Below are positions 33,209-43,989 of a DNA stretch of 64,000 nucleotides, in pieces (the first letter of the stretch is position 1; every line of letters begins with the position of its first letter). The notes under the pieces are model-generated. The model was not told where the DNA came from. It saw only the letters and a list, made by a program, of their open reading frames with translations, and did not search any database. Location of the stretch: the NCBI RefSeq assembly GCF_000757825.1, contig NZ_CP009451.1, positions 2,604,001 to 2,668,000 on the forward strand, read 5' to 3'. Source of the DNA: Cedecea neteri. GTDB lineage: Bacteria; Pseudomonadota; Gammaproteobacteria; Enterobacterales; Enterobacteriaceae. The translations under genes were made by a program, and so were the position numbers.

Positions 33209-33628
33209 TCAGAAGGTTACGCCAGCACAGAGAATGATATTCGCATACGGGGAACACTCCCCGCTGCGAATAACCGCATGTGCATCCGCGGTGTGCTGCT
33301 TGAACTGCTCATGACTGATGTAACGAATAGTTATGGTGTTTCCCTGGTGTTTTTGCAGTTGCTCAATGTGACTGAGCAACGTTTCGTGAAGCGCGGGATT
33401 ATGTTGTTTGATTTCAGAAGCAATGATTGCCGCCTCAACCTGCATTTCCTGAGTTACCACGTCCACGACCTGCATAAAGCCCGGAACGCCGTGAGTCAAT
33501 GCCAGATCGATGCGCTGAGTATTGCGCGGAATTGGCAGCCCGGCGTCGGCAATCACCAGCGTATCGGTGTGCCCCAGACGGGAGATAACGGCCGAAATAT
33601 CAGCGTTAAGAACGGTACCTTTCTTCAT
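33209..33628 (-). CDS. rbsD: D-ribose pyranase (mutarotase)
   Basis: The 139-residue decameric enzyme interconverts the beta-pyranose and beta-furanose forms of ribose, supplying the form used by ribokinase. The catalytic His is in [17 protein letters not shown] (about 20). It is the first gene of rbsDACBKR and lies 10 bases before rbsA. The promoter and operators are at 33643-33736. Confidence 0.97.
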   Translation of the reverse strand: MKKGTVLNADISAVISRLGHTDTLVIADAGLPIPRNTQRIDLALTHGVPGFMQVVDVVTQEMQVEAAIIASEIKQHNPALHETLLSHIEQLQKHQGNTITIRYISHEQFKQHTADAHAVIRSGECSPYANIILCAGVTF

Positions 33629-33642
33629 TTTCCTGCTCCACT

Positions 33643-33658
33643 AGCGAAACGTTTCGCT
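33643..33658 (-). promoter_or_regulatory. RbsR operator O1 at the rbsD start point
   Basis: AGCGAAACGTTTCGCT is a perfect 16-bp palindrome of LacI-family type. It lies just downstream of the inferred start point: the -10 TACACT is at 33666-33671 and a -35 TTGTTT at 33690-33695 (18-base spacing). Binding would block initiation. Confidence 0.88.
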
Positions 33659-33712
33659 GACAATGAGTGTAGGAAATGAGATGGCGGTTAAACAACCACC
33701 AGGTTAAAGAAG

Positions 33713-33736
33713 TGTGATCAACATCGAAACGTTTCG
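33713..33736 (-). promoter_or_regulatory. CRP-like site overlapping a second RbsR operator (O2)
   Basis: The plus strand reads TGTGATCAACATCGAA at 33713-33728, with one perfect CRP half-site centred about 61 bases before the inferred start. CGAAACGTTTCG, the core of the RbsR palindrome, occupies 33725-33736 and overlaps it by four bases. O2 is centred 80 bases from O1. Confidence 0.6.
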
Positions 33737-33747
33737 CTAATAAACGC

Positions 33748-33772
33748 AAAACGGTACCTGAGTACCGTTTTT
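33748..33772 (-). terminator. Hairpin between kup and rbsD, probable kup terminator
   Basis: AAAACGGTAC and GTACCGTTTT form a 10-bp stem with a four-base loop, with A and T runs on both sides. It lies about 95 bases after the kup stop in the direction of kup transcription. Confidence 0.7.
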
Positions 33773-33780
33773 AGTGTTTA

Positions 33781-33817
33781 CTCCCTCTCCCTGTGGGAGA
33801 GGGCCGGGGTGAGGGGA
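33781..33817 (+). repeat. REP-like palindromic repeat (GGGAGAGGG...GGGGTGAGGGG family)
   Basis: CCCTCTCCC-TGT-GGGAGAGGG forms a nine-base-pair hairpin followed by CCGGGGTGAGGGG. Related elements occur at 53308-53404 and 60134-60172, always outside coding sequence at transcript ends. Confidence 0.75.
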
Positions 33818-33865
33818 TCATGCCGAATCGTTCCTGAGATCTGAAACCAGCACTGATTCGCTAAC

Positions 33866-35734
33866 TTAAATCTCGACCTGGGTGCCCAGCTCGATAACCC
33901 TGTTCGGCGGGATCTCAAACTGGTCAGGCGCACGTAGAGCGTTTCGCTGCAGGGCGAGGAACAGCTTGCCGCGCAGGCGGAGATACCACGGACGCTTGCC
34001 GATAATCAGCGACTCGTGCGACATGAAGAACGATGTTTCCATCATCCGGCAGCTCAGTCCCTCAAGGCCACAGCGGTGGAAAATCTCTTCCACGTTCGGC
34101 GTTTCACGCCAGCCGTAGCTTGCCACCACGCGCCAGAAGGTTGGCGACAGCTGCTCAATGGAAACACGACGCACGTTGTGAACGTACGGCGCATCTTCGG
34201 TACGCAGGGTCAGCAGCACCACTCGCTCATGCAGCACTTTGTTGTGCTTGAGGTTATGCAGCATCGCAAACGGAATCACGTTCAGAGCGCGGGACATATA
34301 GACCGCTGTGCCCGGCACGCGAACCGGCGGCGACTTCTCGAGCGAAGCAATCATCGCTTCCAGAGAATTACCGTGCTCGTGCATGCGGCGCAGCAGGCGG
34401 AAGCGCTCGCTCTTCCACGTCGTCATAATGGTAAACATGACGAGGCCCAGCGTGAGCGGCAGCCAGCCACCGGAGACGATTTTCTCGAGGTTAGCCGAGA
34501 ACAGCGGCACGTCGATAAACAGGAAGCCCACGCACATCAGGAGCACGGCAATTTTATTCCAGTGCCAGTTTTTGCGCGCGACGGTACAGCAGAGGATCGA
34601 GGTCAGCACCATCGTGCCGGTTACCGCGATGCCGTAAGCAGCCGCAAGGTTGCTTGAGTGTTCAAAGCTAACGATAACAATCACCACGGCGATATACAGG
34701 ATCCAGTTAATCGCTGGAATGTAAATCTGCCCGGACTCCATTTCCGAGGTGTGGATGATGCGCATTGGCGATAGATAGCCCAGACGAACCGCCTGACGCG
34801 TCAGCGAGAAGACGCCGGAAATAACGGCCTGAGAGGCGATAACCGTGGCCAGCGTTGCCAGAATCAGCAGCGGGATCAGCGCCCAGTCAGGCGCCAGCAG
34901 GAAGAACGGGTTTTTAATCGCTTCCGGGTTCTTCAGCAGCAGCGCGCCCTGGCCAAAATAGTTAAGGACCAGAGAAGGCAGAACCGCAATAAACCATGCG
35001 ATGCGAATCGGGAGCTTACCGAAGTGCCCCATATCGGCATACAGCGCTTCAACGCCGGTTATCGCCAGCACCACCGCACCGAGAGCAACGAACGACACCG
35101 TTTTATACTGCACGAAGAAATTCACCGCCCAGGCAGGGTTAAGCGCCTGCAGGACTTCCGGGTTGCCGATAATACTGCGCGCGCCCAGGACGGCGAGCGT
35201 CAGGAACCACAGCAACATCACCGGAGCAAACAGCTTGCCCACCATCCCGGTGCCGTGCTTCTGAATCATAAACAGCAGCGTCAGAACAATAATAGAGAGA
35301 GGGACGATGTATTGGTCCAGCTGCGGCGCGGCTATCTCCAGGCCTTCTATGGCCGACATCACCGATATCGCCGGCGTGATAACCACCTCGCCGTAGAAGA
35401 AGCTGCCGCCAATCAACCCCATGATTACCAGCACCGAGGTCATGCGGGCCGTCGTATTGCGCCCGGCCAGAGACATCAGCGTTAAGATCCCGCCTTCCCC
35501 GGCATTATCCGCACGCATCACAAAGGTGAGGTATTTAATGGAGACGACCAGAACCAACAGCCAAAAAATTAACGACAAAAAACCAAACACGGCGTCGCGT
35601 TCAACGCCAAACCCAAACTGCCCGGACAGGCATTCACGAAGGGTATAAAGCGGGCTGGTACCTATATCACCGTACACAACCCCGATAGCAGCCAGCGTAA
35701 CGGCCGGCAACGATTGTTTATTATCAGCGCTCAT
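33866..35734 (-). CDS. kup: Low-affinity potassium transporter Kup (TrkD)
   Basis: The 622-residue inner-membrane K+:H+ symporter has about 12 transmembrane helices in its first 450 residues and a cytoplasmic C-terminal domain. The signature [19 protein letters not shown] lies near residue 18, and [20 protein letters not shown] near 110. It takes up K+, especially under hyperosmotic and acid conditions. It is divergent from ravA across 224 bases and has the length of the E. coli protein. Confidence 0.97.
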   Translation of the reverse strand: MSADNKQSLPAVTLAAIGVVYGDIGTSPLYTLRECLSGQFGFGVERDAVFGFLSLIFWLLVLVVSIKYLTFVMRADNAGEGGILTLMSLAGRNTTARMTSVLVIMGLIGGSFFYGEVVITPAISVMSAIEGLEIAAPQLDQYIVPLSIIVLTLLFMIQKHGTGMVGKLFAPVMLLWFLTLAVLGARSIIGNPEVLQALNPAWAVNFFVQYKTVSFVALGAVVLAITGVEALYADMGHFGKLPIRIAWFIAVLPSLVLNYFGQGALLLKNPEAIKNPFFLLAPDWALIPLLILATLATVIASQAVISGVFSLTRQAVRLGYLSPMRIIHTSEMESGQIYIPAINWILYIAVVIVIVSFEHSSNLAAAYGIAVTGTMVLTSILCCTVARKNWHWNKIAVLLMCVGFLFIDVPLFSANLEKIVSGGWLPLTLGLVMFTIMTTWKSERFRLLRRMHEHGNSLEAMIASLEKSPPVRVPGTAVYMSRALNVIPFAMLHNLKHNKVLHERVVLLTLRTEDAPYVHNVRRVSIEQLSPTFWRVVASYGWRETPNVEEIFHRCGLEGLSCRMMETSFFMSHESLIIGKRPWYLRLRGKLFLALQRNALRAPDQFEIPPNRVIELGTQVEI

Positions 35735-35907
35735 AGACTAATCTTTTGTTGGAATCCCGAAAACGTGTGCTTAGTCCCTTGGCCCACAAAACGGCGCACA
35801 GTATGCACGATAATTGTGTAAATCGTACTCCTAAATGCATTTGACTTATCCCAGCTCAAACGCTGCATGCGGCATAATCAGCACATTAACTGGCTAAAAA
35901 TAAACGC

Positions 35908-35914
35908 TATACTC
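35908..35914 (+). promoter_or_regulatory. ravA promoter -10 with sigma-S character
   Basis: CTATACT, 45 bases before the ravA ATG, is the extended -10 consensus favoured by RpoS. No good -35 is seen. In E. coli ravA-viaA is reported to rise in stationary phase under RpoS. Confidence 0.6.
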
Positions 35915-35958
35915 GCGTTCCTCCACAGGGTTAACCGCGTAAGGATGCAAAGCTAATT

Positions 35959-37452
35959 ATGGCTCAATCACATTTGCTGGCTGAAAGAATTTCTCGTCTC
36001 AGCCAGGCGCTGGAAAAAGGACTTTTTGAGCGTCAGCACGCCGTTCGCCTTTGTTTGCTGGCGGCGCTCAGCGGCGAGAGCGTCTTTTTACTTGGCCCGC
36101 CGGGCATTGCGAAAAGCCTGATCGCTCGCCGTCTTAAGTTCGCTTTCCGCGAAGCGCGCGCCTTTGAATATCTAATGACTCGCTTCTCAACGCCAGAAGA
36201 AGTTTTTGGTCCGCTTTCTATTCAGGCCCTGAAAGATGAAGGACGCTACGAGCGCCTGACCGCAGGCTATCTGCCGGAAGCCGAAATTGTGTTTCTGGAT
36301 GAGATCTGGAAAGCAGGCCCGGCGATTTTAAATACCTTGCTGACCGCCATTAACGAACGCCGCTTTCGCAACGGCGCCAGTGAAGAAAAAATCCCGATGC
36401 GCCTGCTGGTGGCCGCGTCCAACGAATTACCCGAAGTGGACAGCAGCCTGGAAGCGCTGTATGACCGCATGCTGATTCGTCTGTGGCTCGACAAGGTGCA
36501 GGACAAAGGCAATTTCCGTTCGATGCTCATCAGCCAGCACGACGAGAATTTTAATCCGGTTACCGAAAGCCTGCAGGTTACCGATGAAGAATATTTCAGC
36601 TGGCAGCAGCAAATTGGCAGCATCGCGCTGCCGGAGGACGTTTTTGAACTTATCTTCACCCTGAGACAGCTGCTTGAGGCCACGCCGGGGGCGCCTTATG
36701 TTTCTGACCGCCGCTGGAAAAAAGCCATTCGCCTGCTGCAGGCCAGCGCCTTCTTTAACGGCCGCGATACCGTGGCACCTATCGATCTTATCCTGCTGAA
36801 AGACTGCCTGTGGCACGACACGGCGACGATGAATTTAATGCAGCAGCAGATTGAAGTTTTGATGACCGGACACGCGTGGCAACAGCAGGCTATTCTCAGC
36901 AAACTCAGCGCTATCGTGCAGCGGCGCCTTCAGCTCCAGCAGCAAAGCAGCGACCGGGATGCCTTTACCGTACTCAAACAGACCGGCATGTTCAGCCGCA
37001 AACCGCAGTATCAGCTACCGGATGAGATAACCGGCGAAACGCTGACGCTTTTACTGCAAAAGCCGCTGAAACTGCACGATATCGAAGTGATTCATATCAC
37101 CCTTGCACGTGAGGCGCTGGCTCAGTGGCTTAATAAAGGAGGCGAGATCCGCGGTAAGCTCAATGGGATTGGCTTTGCGCAGCTGCTTAATCTGGAGGTA
37201 GACAACAGCCTGCACCTGACTATTCGCGATGTCAGCCTTCAGGCCACCCGGCTTGCGCTGCCGGGCCACCAGCAACAAGGCGTGCCTGATGAGATCAAAA
37301 AGCAGTTCGACGATCTTGATGCTGCGCTGCACCAGCAGCACGAGCGCTTTAACGATCAGCAAAAGTGCCTGTTTATAGAAAGCGACTGGCTGGGGAAAAT
37401 TGAAGCCAGCCTGCAGGACGTGGCCGCGCAGCTGAAACAGGCGCGGCAATGA
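35959..37452 (+). CDS. ravA: MoxR-family AAA+ ATPase RavA
   Basis: The 497-residue protein has an N-terminal AAA+ module with Walker [10 protein letters not shown] (about 48) and Walker [14 protein letters not shown] (about 112), followed by the triple-helical and LARA domains. In E. coli it forms hexamers with ViaA, interacts with the lysine decarboxylase LdcI, and modulates respiratory complexes and aminoglycoside sensitivity. The stop overlaps the viaA start by four bases. Confidence 0.96.
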   Translation: MAQSHLLAERISRLSQALEKGLFERQHAVRLCLLAALSGESVFLLGPPGIAKSLIARRLKFAFREARAFEYLMTRFSTPEEVFGPLSIQALKDEGRYERLTAGYLPEAEIVFLDEIWKAGPAILNTLLTAINERRFRNGASEEKIPMRLLVAASNELPEVDSSLEALYDRMLIRLWLDKVQDKGNFRSMLISQHDENFNPVTESLQVTDEEYFSWQQQIGSIALPEDVFELIFTLRQLLEATPGAPYVSDRRWKKAIRLLQASAFFNGRDTVAPIDLILLKDCLWHDTATMNLMQQQIEVLMTGHAWQQQAILSKLSAIVQRRLQLQQQSSDRDAFTVLKQTGMFSRKPQYQLPDEITGETLTLLLQKPLKLHDIEVIHITLAREALAQWLNKGGEIRGKLNGIGFAQLLNLEVDNSLHLTIRDVSLQATRLALPGHQQQGVPDEIKKQFDDLDAALHQQHERFNDQQKCLFIESDWLGKIEASLQDVAAQLKQARQ

Positions 37453-38900
37453 TAAGCGTTGAAACGCTGGATATGATCCTCGCCATTGGTGAAGGTGAAC
37501 TGATAGAAGAAATAATCATTACCCTGCTGGCTGCGCCGCAGCTGGCGGTGTTTTTCGAAAAATTCCCGCGTTTGAAAAAAGCAGTTAGTGAAGACTTACC
37601 TCGTTGGCGAGACCAGCTCAAAGGCCGCCTGAAGGACGGCCATGTCCCGGATGAGCTGGCGCAGGAAGTCCTTTGCTACCAGCAAAGCCAGCTGCTCAGC
37701 ACCGGGCAGCTTATTACCCGGTTGCCGGAGATTATTCAGCTGCTGCACAAACTCGGCTCGCCGTTCTATGAGCAGGCCAAAACGCTGGTGGCCGAGAACC
37801 CGCACTTCACCCCGGCGCAGCATACGCTGTTTCTGCAGCGCTGGCGGCTAAGCCTGGTTGTACAGGCCACGTCGCTTAACCAACAGCTGCTGGAAGATGA
37901 ACGCGATAAACTTCTGGCCGAGATTCAGGCGCGGCTGGCGCTCAGCGGGCAGCTGGACCCGGCGCTGGCGGAAAACGACAAGGCCGCCGGCAAGCTGTGG
38001 GATATGAGCGGCGGCGCCCTGAAGCGCGGAGATTATCAGCTGATTGTGCAATACGGTGAGTTTCTTACCGGCCAGCCGGAACTGATGCAGCTTGCCGAGC
38101 AGCTGGGGCGCTCTCGCGAGGCGAAATCCGTGCCGCGTAAAGATTCCCCCACCGAGCCATGGAGTATGCTGGTCCGGGAGCCAGCCACCGTCCCTGAACA
38201 GGTTGATGGCCTGCAGCGCAGCGACGATATCCTGCGTCTGTTGCCGCCGGAGCTGGCAACGCTGGGCATTACCGAGCTGGAGTTTGAGTTCTACCGCAGG
38301 CTGGTGGAGAAGCAACTGCTCACTTACCGCCTGCACGGTGATTCATGGCGTGAAAAAATTATCGAACGTCCGGTCGCCCATCAGGATTTTGACGAGCAGC
38401 CCCGCGGGCCATTTATTGTCTGCGTGGACACTTCCGGCTCAATGGGCGGGTTCAACGAACAATGCGCCAAAGCCTTTTGCCTCGCGCTGATGCGTATTGC
38501 CCTCGCCGATAACCGACGCTGCTTTATTATGCTGTTTTCCAGCGAAGTCGTGCGCTATGAGGTGAGCGGGCGGGACGGGATCGATCAGGCGATCCGCTTT
38601 TTAAGCCAGCATTTCAGCGGTGGGACGGATCTGGCCAGCTGCTTCCGTTCAATCCTGGAGAAAATGCAGACCGGAGACTGGCACGATGCCGATGCCGTGG
38701 TTATCTCTGATTTTATCGCCCAGCGATTGCCGGATGATGTCGTCAGCAGCGTGAAGGCGCTGCAGCGACAGTATCAGAACCGTTTTCACGCCGTCGCCAT
38801 GTCGGGGCACGGCAAGCCCGGCATCATGCGCATTTTCGACCATATCTGGCGCTTTGACACCGGGATGAGAAGCCGCCTGCTGCGTCGCTGGCGGCGCTAG
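37449..38900 (+). CDS. viaA: VWA-domain protein ViaA, RavA partner
   Basis: The 483-residue protein has a long helical N-terminal part and a C-terminal von Willebrand A domain starting about residue 320, whose metal-binding MIDAS motif DTSGSMGG is intact, with GGTDL and a later Asp (VVISDF) completing the site. It stimulates RavA ATPase activity. It lies only three bases from the end of the convergent asnA, with no recognisable terminator between them. Confidence 0.95.
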   Translation: MISVETLDMILAIGEGELIEEIIITLLAAPQLAVFFEKFPRLKKAVSEDLPRWRDQLKGRLKDGHVPDELAQEVLCYQQSQLLSTGQLITRLPEIIQLLHKLGSPFYEQAKTLVAENPHFTPAQHTLFLQRWRLSLVVQATSLNQQLLEDERDKLLAEIQARLALSGQLDPALAENDKAAGKLWDMSGGALKRGDYQLIVQYGEFLTGQPELMQLAEQLGRSREAKSVPRKDSPTEPWSMLVREPATVPEQVDGLQRSDDILRLLPPELATLGITELEFEFYRRLVEKQLLTYRLHGDSWREKIIERPVAHQDFDEQPRGPFIVCVDTSGSMGGFNEQCAKAFCLALMRIALADNRRCFIMLFSSEVVRYEVSGRDGIDQAIRFLSQHFSGGTDLASCFRSILEKMQTGDWHDADAVVISDFIAQRLPDDVVSSVKALQRQYQNRFHAVAMSGHGKPGIMRIFDHIWRFDTGMRSRLLRRWRR

Positions 38901-38903
38901 GGC

Positions 38904-39896
38904 TTACAGCAGGTCGCTCACCTTAGCCTGAACTTCTGGTGACCAGACGCCGCACTGAACCTGGCCGATGTGCGGCAGCTGCAGCAGCAACATTGTCAGG
39001 CGAGACTGGCCGATACCGCCGCCGATGGTTTGCGGCATCTCGCCTTTTACCAGCGACTGGTGCCACTCCAGCTGGAGCCTGTCTTCATCTCCGGTGGTCG
39101 CCAGCTGGCGCTTCAGGGTTTCTGCATCCACGCGGATCCCCATAGAAGAGAGCTCTAACGCATCTTCCAGCACCGGGTTCCAGACCAGAATATCGCCGTT
39201 CAGACCCGCCAGCCCGCCTTCACCGCTCGTTGACCAGTCATCATAATCCGGGGCGCGAACGTCGTGACGCTTCCCGTCCGACAGCTTGCCGCCGATACCT
39301 ATCAAGAAGACGGCCCCAAGCTCTTTAGCAATAGCGCGCTCGCGGCCTTTCGCATCCAGGCCCGGGAAGCGCTGCAGCAGCGTTTCGCTGTGAACAAAAT
39401 GGATTTTCTCCGGCAGGAAGGCGGCCAGGCCAAACCGTTCGCTAACCTCAGCCTCGGTAGCTTTAATTGCCGCCCAGATGCTCTCTACGGTTTGTTTTAG
39501 CGTGCCGGTGTGGCGTTCGCCATCGCCCATCACGCGTTCCCAGTCCCACTGGTCAACATAGACCGAGTGAATAGGGGATAAACGGTCTTCATCGGGGCGA
39601 AGGGCTTTCATGTGCGTGTAAAGCCCTTCGCCCGCGCTGAAGTCATGCCGGCCTAGCGTTTTTCTTTTCCATTTGGCCAGCGAATGCACCACTTCAAACT
39701 GCGCCTGCGGCAAGGTTTTCACCTTTACCTGCACTGCTTTCTCGCTGCCAGAAAGGTTGTCCTGTGTACCATCGCCCACGCGGCTGAGGATCGGCGCCTG
39801 GACTTCAATCAGGCCAAGCTTCTCTTCCAGCTGACGGGAGAAATGGGTTTTCACAAAACTAATCTGACGTTGTTTAGCAATCCAGGCGGTTTTCAT
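38904..39896 (-). CDS. asnA: Aspartate-ammonia ligase (asparagine synthetase A)
   Basis: The 330-residue enzyme makes asparagine from aspartate, ammonia and ATP and belongs to the class II aminoacyl-tRNA-synthetase-like fold. [20 protein letters not shown] is at the N-terminus and [17 protein letters not shown] (class II motif 3) near residue 293. It is divergent from asnC, its activator in E. coli, across 155 bases. GAGAAAA precedes the ATG. Confidence 0.97.
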   Translation of the reverse strand: MKTAWIAKQRQISFVKTHFSRQLEEKLGLIEVQAPILSRVGDGTQDNLSGSEKAVQVKVKTLPQAQFEVVHSLAKWKRKTLGRHDFSAGEGLYTHMKALRPDEDRLSPIHSVYVDQWDWERVMGDGERHTGTLKQTVESIWAAIKATEAEVSERFGLAAFLPEKIHFVHSETLLQRFPGLDAKGRERAIAKELGAVFLIGIGGKLSDGKRHDVRAPDYDDWSTSGEGGLAGLNGDILVWNPVLEDALELSSMGIRVDAETLKRQLATTGDEDRLQLEWHQSLVKGEMPQTIGGGIGQSRLTMLLLQLPHIGQVQCGVWSPEVQAKVSDLL

Positions 39897-40051
39897 GGCT
39901 TTTCTCTTTGTTGTGTTGTTTCTGTCATCGATTAAGCAACAGAAACGCCATCATATTCAATAATCAACAATAAAAAAGGCCAGCCTCTTTTTAATCGACG
40001 AATTTAAGGCTATAAAAAATGGAGAATCGGCATTTATCATAGGAAAAAGTG

Positions 40052-40510
40052 ATGGATAATTATCAAATCGACAATCTCGATCGCGGGATACTTGAAGCAT
40101 TAATGGCAAATGCGCGCACCGCCTATGCGGAACTGGCCAAGCAGTTTGGCGTCAGCCCCGGCACCATTCACGTTCGCGTAGAGAAAATGAAGCAGGCCGG
40201 GATTATTACCGGCGCGCGCATCGATATCAGCCCGAAGCAGCTTGGCTATGACGTCTGCTGCTTTATCGGCATTATTTTAAAGAGCGCGAAAGACTACCCC
40301 TCCGCCCTGACCAAGCTGGAAAACCTGGATGAGGTGACCGAGGCTTACTACACCACGGGCCACTACAGCATCTTTATTAAGGTGATGTGCCGATCCATTG
40401 ATGCCCTCCAGCAGGTACTTATCAACAAGATCCAAACAATCGATGAAATTCAGTCCACCGAGACGCTGATCTCACTGCAGAACCCGATCATGCGCACCAT
40501 CCGCCCCTGA
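40052..40510 (+). CDS. asnC: Transcriptional activator AsnC (Lrp/AsnC family)
   Basis: The 152-residue protein has an N-terminal helix-turn-helix (LAKQFGVSPGTIHVRVEKMKQAG) and a C-terminal RAM effector domain (about 70-145) that binds asparagine. It activates asnA and represses itself. A GTG lies one codon upstream in frame; the ATG at 40052 gives the usual length, and AGGA at 40041-40044 suits either. Confidence 0.96.
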   Translation: MDNYQIDNLDRGILEALMANARTAYAELAKQFGVSPGTIHVRVEKMKQAGIITGARIDISPKQLGYDVCCFIGIILKSAKDYPSALTKLENLDEVTEAYYTTGHYSIFIKVMCRSIDALQQVLINKIQTIDEIQSTETLISLQNPIMRTIRP

Positions 40511-40531
40511 GGCCTAATTTTAATACCCATA

Positions 40532-40540
40532 TTATCCACA
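40532..40540 (+). promoter_or_regulatory. DnaA box in the mioC promoter region
   Basis: TTATCCACA, a perfect DnaA box, lies 60 bases before the mioC start. E. coli has a DnaA box at the same place, through which DnaA represses transcription entering oriC. Confidence 0.85.
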
Positions 40541-40599
40541 GGTAGATCCCCGCTCTTTCACAGCGTACAATACGCGACGATTTGAAAAGGCGGGACACA

Positions 40600-41049
40600 A
40601 TGGCTGATATCACTCTGATTAGCGGCAGTACGCTCGGTAGTGCCGAATATGTAGCAGAACATCTGGCAGAGAAGCTTGAAGAAGCAGGGCATGGCACCGA
40701 AATGCTGCACGGCCCTCTTTTAGACGATCTTAAAACCAGCGGTATCTGGCTTGTGGTCTCCTCTACGCACGGTGCTGGCGATCTGCCGGACAACCTTCAG
40801 CCTTTCTATGACGCTATAAATGAACAGCGCCCGGATCTGAGCGGAGTAAGCTATGGTGCGATCGGGATCGGCAGCCGTGAATACGACACCTTTTGCGGTG
40901 CAATAGAGAAGATCGACCTGCTGCTAACCGAATGCGGCGCCTCTCGATTAGGATCCTTGCTCAAAATTAACATCCTCGATCACGACATTCCTGAGGATCC
41001 GGCCGAGATTTGGGTCGGTTCATGGATTAATTTACTCCCTGAAGTGTAA
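40600..41049 (+). CDS. mioC: Flavodoxin-like protein MioC
   Basis: The 149-residue FMN-binding protein has the phosphate loop SGSTLGSAEYVAEHL at the N-terminus and SSTHGAGDLPDN and GSREYDTFCGA loops around the isoalloxazine ring. In E. coli it supports biotin synthase activity in vitro. It is two residues longer than the K-12 protein at the C-terminus. The ATG at 40600 (MADITLISG) has AAAGGCGGG upstream and is preferred over an in-frame TTG six codons earlier. Transcription from mioC runs into oriC. Confidence 0.95.
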   Translation: MADITLISGSTLGSAEYVAEHLAEKLEEAGHGTEMLHGPLLDDLKTSGIWLVVSSTHGAGDLPDNLQPFYDAINEQRPDLSGVSYGAIGIGSREYDTFCGAIEKIDLLLTECGASRLGSLLKINILDHDIPEDPAEIWVGSWINLLPEV

Positions 41050-41059
41050 AGATTGCGCG

Positions 41060-41345
41060 ATCAGATGTGGATAAGTCTGGTTAAAAGCTTGGGTTAAGCG
41101 GTAGTTATCCCAATAACAACTGCTGTTCACTTTTTGAGTTGTGCATAAACCCCTATTCTGATCCCAGCTTATACGGCGTGGGATCACCGGAAGTACACAG
41201 CAAACGATCCTTTCCAGGTTATTGATCCTAAAATGGATAAATGGCTTATCCACAGAGGTGGTCGATCCTAATAAGAGATCATAATAAAGAGATCTTTAAA
41301 TAAAAAAGATCTTCTTTTAATTACCGAAGATCCCGACGCTTTCTC
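41060..41345. other. oriC: Chromosomal replication origin oriC
   Basis: Perfect DnaA boxes lie at 41066-41074 (TGTGGATAA, R4 position) and 41246-41254 (TTATCCACA, R1 position), with a one-mismatch R2-like box TGTGCATAA at 41140-41148 and weaker ones near 41105 (TTATCCCAA) and 41233. Three AT-rich 13-mers ending in GATC lie at 41268-41280, 41282-41294 and 41299-41311, forming the unwinding element on the mnmG side. About ten GATC sites are present for SeqA and Dam. Orientation relative to mioC and mnmG matches E. coli. Confidence 0.96.
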
Positions 41346-41419
41346 GAAAGACTAAAGTTGAGTAGAATCCCCAGCCCGGGAAGTCACAAACCCTCATTCG
41401 CGAAACCGAGGCAGTTACC

Positions 41420-43309
41420 ATGTTTTATCCAGATCCTTTTGACGTCATCATCATCGGCGGGGGTCATGCAGGCACAGAGGCGGCAATGGCCGCAGCTCGT
41501 ATGGGTCAGCAGACCCTGCTTCTGACACACAATATCGACACGCTGGGACAAATGTCCTGTAACCCGGCTATCGGCGGTATTGGCAAGGGACATTTGGTTA
41601 AGGAAGTGGACGCCCTCGGTGGCCTGATGGCAACCGCGATCGATCATGCAGGTATTCAGTTTAGGATACTAAACGCTAGCAAAGGCCCGGCAGTCCGCGC
41701 TACTCGTGCTCAGGCAGACCGCGTGCTTTACCGCCAGGCCGTTCGCACCGCGCTGGAGAACCAGCCCAACCTGATGATTTTCCAGCAGGCGGTTGAAGAT
41801 CTTATCGTTGAGAACGATCGCGTTGTCGGCGCAGTGACCCAGATGGGCCTTAAATTCCGTGCAAAAGCGGTTGTGCTCACCGTAGGGACCTTCCTGGACG
41901 GTAAGATCCACATCGGGCTGGATAACTACAGCGGTGGCCGGGCAGGCGATCCCCCGTCGATCCCGCTATCACGTCGCTTACGTGAACTGCCTCTGCGCGT
42001 AAGCCGCCTGAAAACAGGTACGCCTCCGCGTATTGACGCTCGCACCATAGATTTCAGCGTACTTGCTCCACAGCATGGGGATAACCCAATGCCGGTCTTC
42101 TCGTTCATGGGGAACGTGAACCAGCACCCAGAGCAGGTACCTTGCTATATCACCCATACCAACGAGCAGACCCATGAGGTTATTCGCAATAATCTCGACC
42201 GCAGCCCAATGTATGCGGGGATTATCGAAGGTATTGGTCCTCGCTACTGCCCTTCTATCGAAGACAAAGTGATGCGTTTCGCCGATCGTAACGCGCACCA
42301 AATCTTCCTGGAGCCTGAAGGGCTGACCAGCAATGAGATTTACCCTAACGGGATCTCCACCAGCCTGCCGTTCGACGTTCAGATGCAGATCGTCCGCTCG
42401 ATGAAGGGCATGGAGAATGCGAAGATCGTTCGTCCTGGCTACGCGATTGAGTACGACTTCTTCGATCCGCGCGATCTGAAACCGACGCTGGAAAGTAAGT
42501 TTATTCAGGGCCTGTTCTTTGCTGGCCAGATTAACGGCACCACCGGTTACGAAGAAGCGGCTGCTCAAGGCCTGCTTGCCGGTCTGAACGCCGCCCGCTT
42601 CTCTGCTGAGAAAGAGGGCTGGGCCCCACGTCGCGACCAGGCATATCTTGGCGTGCTGGTGGACGACCTGTGTACGCTGGGCACCAAAGAACCGTACCGC
42701 ATGTTTACCTCTCGGGCTGAATACCGCCTGATGCTGCGTGAAGATAACGCCGATCTGCGTTTGACTGCGGCAGGTCGTGAACTTGGGCTGGTGGATGATG
42801 CCCGCTGGGCTCGCTTCAACGACAAGCTTGAGATGATCGAGCGTGAACGTCAGCGCCTGAAAGACATCTGGCTGCATCCGCACTCTGAGCAGGTGGAAGA
42901 AGTGAATGCTCAACTTAGCGCACCGCTTTCGAAAGAAGCCAACGGCGAAGATCTGCTGCGCCGCCCGGAAATGACCTATGCTTCGATGATGCAGCTCTCC
43001 ACTTTCGCACCAGGGCTGGAAGATCCTCAGGCCGCCGAGCAGGTTGAGATCCAGGTTAAATACGAAGGCTACATCGCGCGCCAGCAGGATGAGATTGAAA
43101 AACAGCAGCGCAATGAGAATACTGTGCTGCCTGCAACGCTCGACTATAGTCAGGTGAGCGGGCTGTCTAACGAAGTGATCGCCAAGCTTAACGATCACAA
43201 ACCGGTTTCTATTGGCCAGGCATCGCGCATTTCGGGTATTACCCCTGCGGCAATCTCTATTTTGCTTGTCTGGCTTAAAAAACAAGGGCTGCTGCGACGC
43301 AGCGCCTAA
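41420..43309 (+). CDS. mnmG: tRNA uridine-5-carboxymethylaminomethyl modification enzyme MnmG (GidA)
   Basis: The 629-residue FAD protein works with MnmE to install cmnm5U at wobble position 34 of several tRNAs. The Rossmann motif [19 protein letters not shown] is at the N-terminus; [14 protein letters not shown] and [13 protein letters not shown] are family motifs. The C-terminal helical domain binds MnmE and tRNA. Leftward replication from oriC proceeds through this gene, and its transcription affects the origin. It is followed by a terminator and rsmG. Confidence 0.97.
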   Translation: MFYPDPFDVIIIGGGHAGTEAAMAAARMGQQTLLLTHNIDTLGQMSCNPAIGGIGKGHLVKEVDALGGLMATAIDHAGIQFRILNASKGPAVRATRAQADRVLYRQAVRTALENQPNLMIFQQAVEDLIVENDRVVGAVTQMGLKFRAKAVVLTVGTFLDGKIHIGLDNYSGGRAGDPPSIPLSRRLRELPLRVSRLKTGTPPRIDARTIDFSVLAPQHGDNPMPVFSFMGNVNQHPEQVPCYITHTNEQTHEVIRNNLDRSPMYAGIIEGIGPRYCPSIEDKVMRFADRNAHQIFLEPEGLTSNEIYPNGISTSLPFDVQMQIVRSMKGMENAKIVRPGYAIEYDFFDPRDLKPTLESKFIQGLFFAGQINGTTGYEEAAAQGLLAGLNAARFSAEKEGWAPRRDQAYLGVLVDDLCTLGTKEPYRMFTSRAEYRLMLREDNADLRLTAAGRELGLVDDARWARFNDKLEMIERERQRLKDIWLHPHSEQVEEVNAQLSAPLSKEANGEDLLRRPEMTYASMMQLSTFAPGLEDPQAAEQVEIQVKYEGYIARQQDEIEKQQRNENTVLPATLDYSQVSGLSNEVIAKLNDHKPVSIGQASRISGITPAAISILLVWLKKQGLLRRSA

Positions 43310-43323
43310 AAACAGAAAACAAC

Positions 43324-43351
43324 AGGCCAGGCATTCCTGGCCTCTTTTTTT
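43324..43351 (+). terminator. Hairpin between mnmG and rsmG
   Basis: AGGCCAGG-CATT-CCTGGCCT is a perfect eight-base-pair stem followed by CTTTTTTT. It starts 15 bases after the mnmG stop and would limit read-through into rsmG. Confidence 0.88.
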
Positions 43352-43365
43352 GATGGGTTTACGAC

Positions 43366-43989
43366 GTGCTGACTAAATTATCTCGCCTGCTGAAAGAAGC
43401 GGGCATCACCCTTCCTGAAAATCAGCAGCAGCAGCTGGTGGGCTATGTTTCGCTGCTCGACAAATGGAACAAGGCCTACAACCTCACTTCGGTGCGTAAT
43501 CCCGATGAAATGCTGGTGCGCCATATTCTTGACAGCATTGTGGTTGAACCGCATTTGCAGGGAAGCTGGTTTATCGACGTGGGCACAGGCCCTGGTCTGC
43601 CGGGCATCCCGCTGGCCATTGTTCGCCCTGATTCGCATTTCACCCTGCTGGACAGCCTCGGCAAGCGCGTCCGGTTCCTGCGCCAGGTGCAGCACGAGCT
43701 GAAGCTTGAGAACATCACGCCGGTCCAAAGCCGGGTCGAAGATTTCCCGGCCGAGCCGCCGTTTGACGGCGTCATCAGCCGTGCTTTTGCCTCGCTAAGC
43801 GACATGGTGAACTGGTGTCACCACCTGCCTGCGGAAAACGGAAGGTTCTATGCGCTGAAAGGGGTACGTCCGGATGAAGAGATTACCGAACTGCCTGTCG
43901 GATTTTCTGTTGAAAATATCGTCAAACTCAACGTGCCGAGCCTGGAAGGGGAGAGGCATTTGGTGCTGATTAAGGCAAACAAAACTTAA
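43366..43989 (+). CDS. rsmG: 16S rRNA m7G527 methyltransferase RsmG (GidB)
   Basis: The 207-residue S-adenosylmethionine-dependent enzyme methylates G527 of 16S rRNA; loss gives low-level streptomycin resistance. The SAM motif [15 protein letters not shown] lies near residue 70, and HILDSIV and SRAFASL are family motifs. The start is GTG at 43366-43368, as in E. coli, giving [14 protein letters not shown]. Confidence 0.96.
   Translation: MLTKLSRLLKEAGITLPENQQQQLVGYVSLLDKWNKAYNLTSVRNPDEMLVRHILDSIVVEPHLQGSWFIDVGTGPGLPGIPLAIVRPDSHFTLLDSLGKRVRFLRQVQHELKLENITPVQSRVEDFPAEPPFDGVISRAFASLSDMVNWCHHLPAENGRFYALKGVRPDEEITELPVGFSVENIVKLNVPSLEGERHLVLIKANKT

Noticed and set aside
41978..43285. 435-codon minus-strand frame opposite mnmG
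   Set aside because: Shadow of mnmG, with no domain signature or ribosome site.
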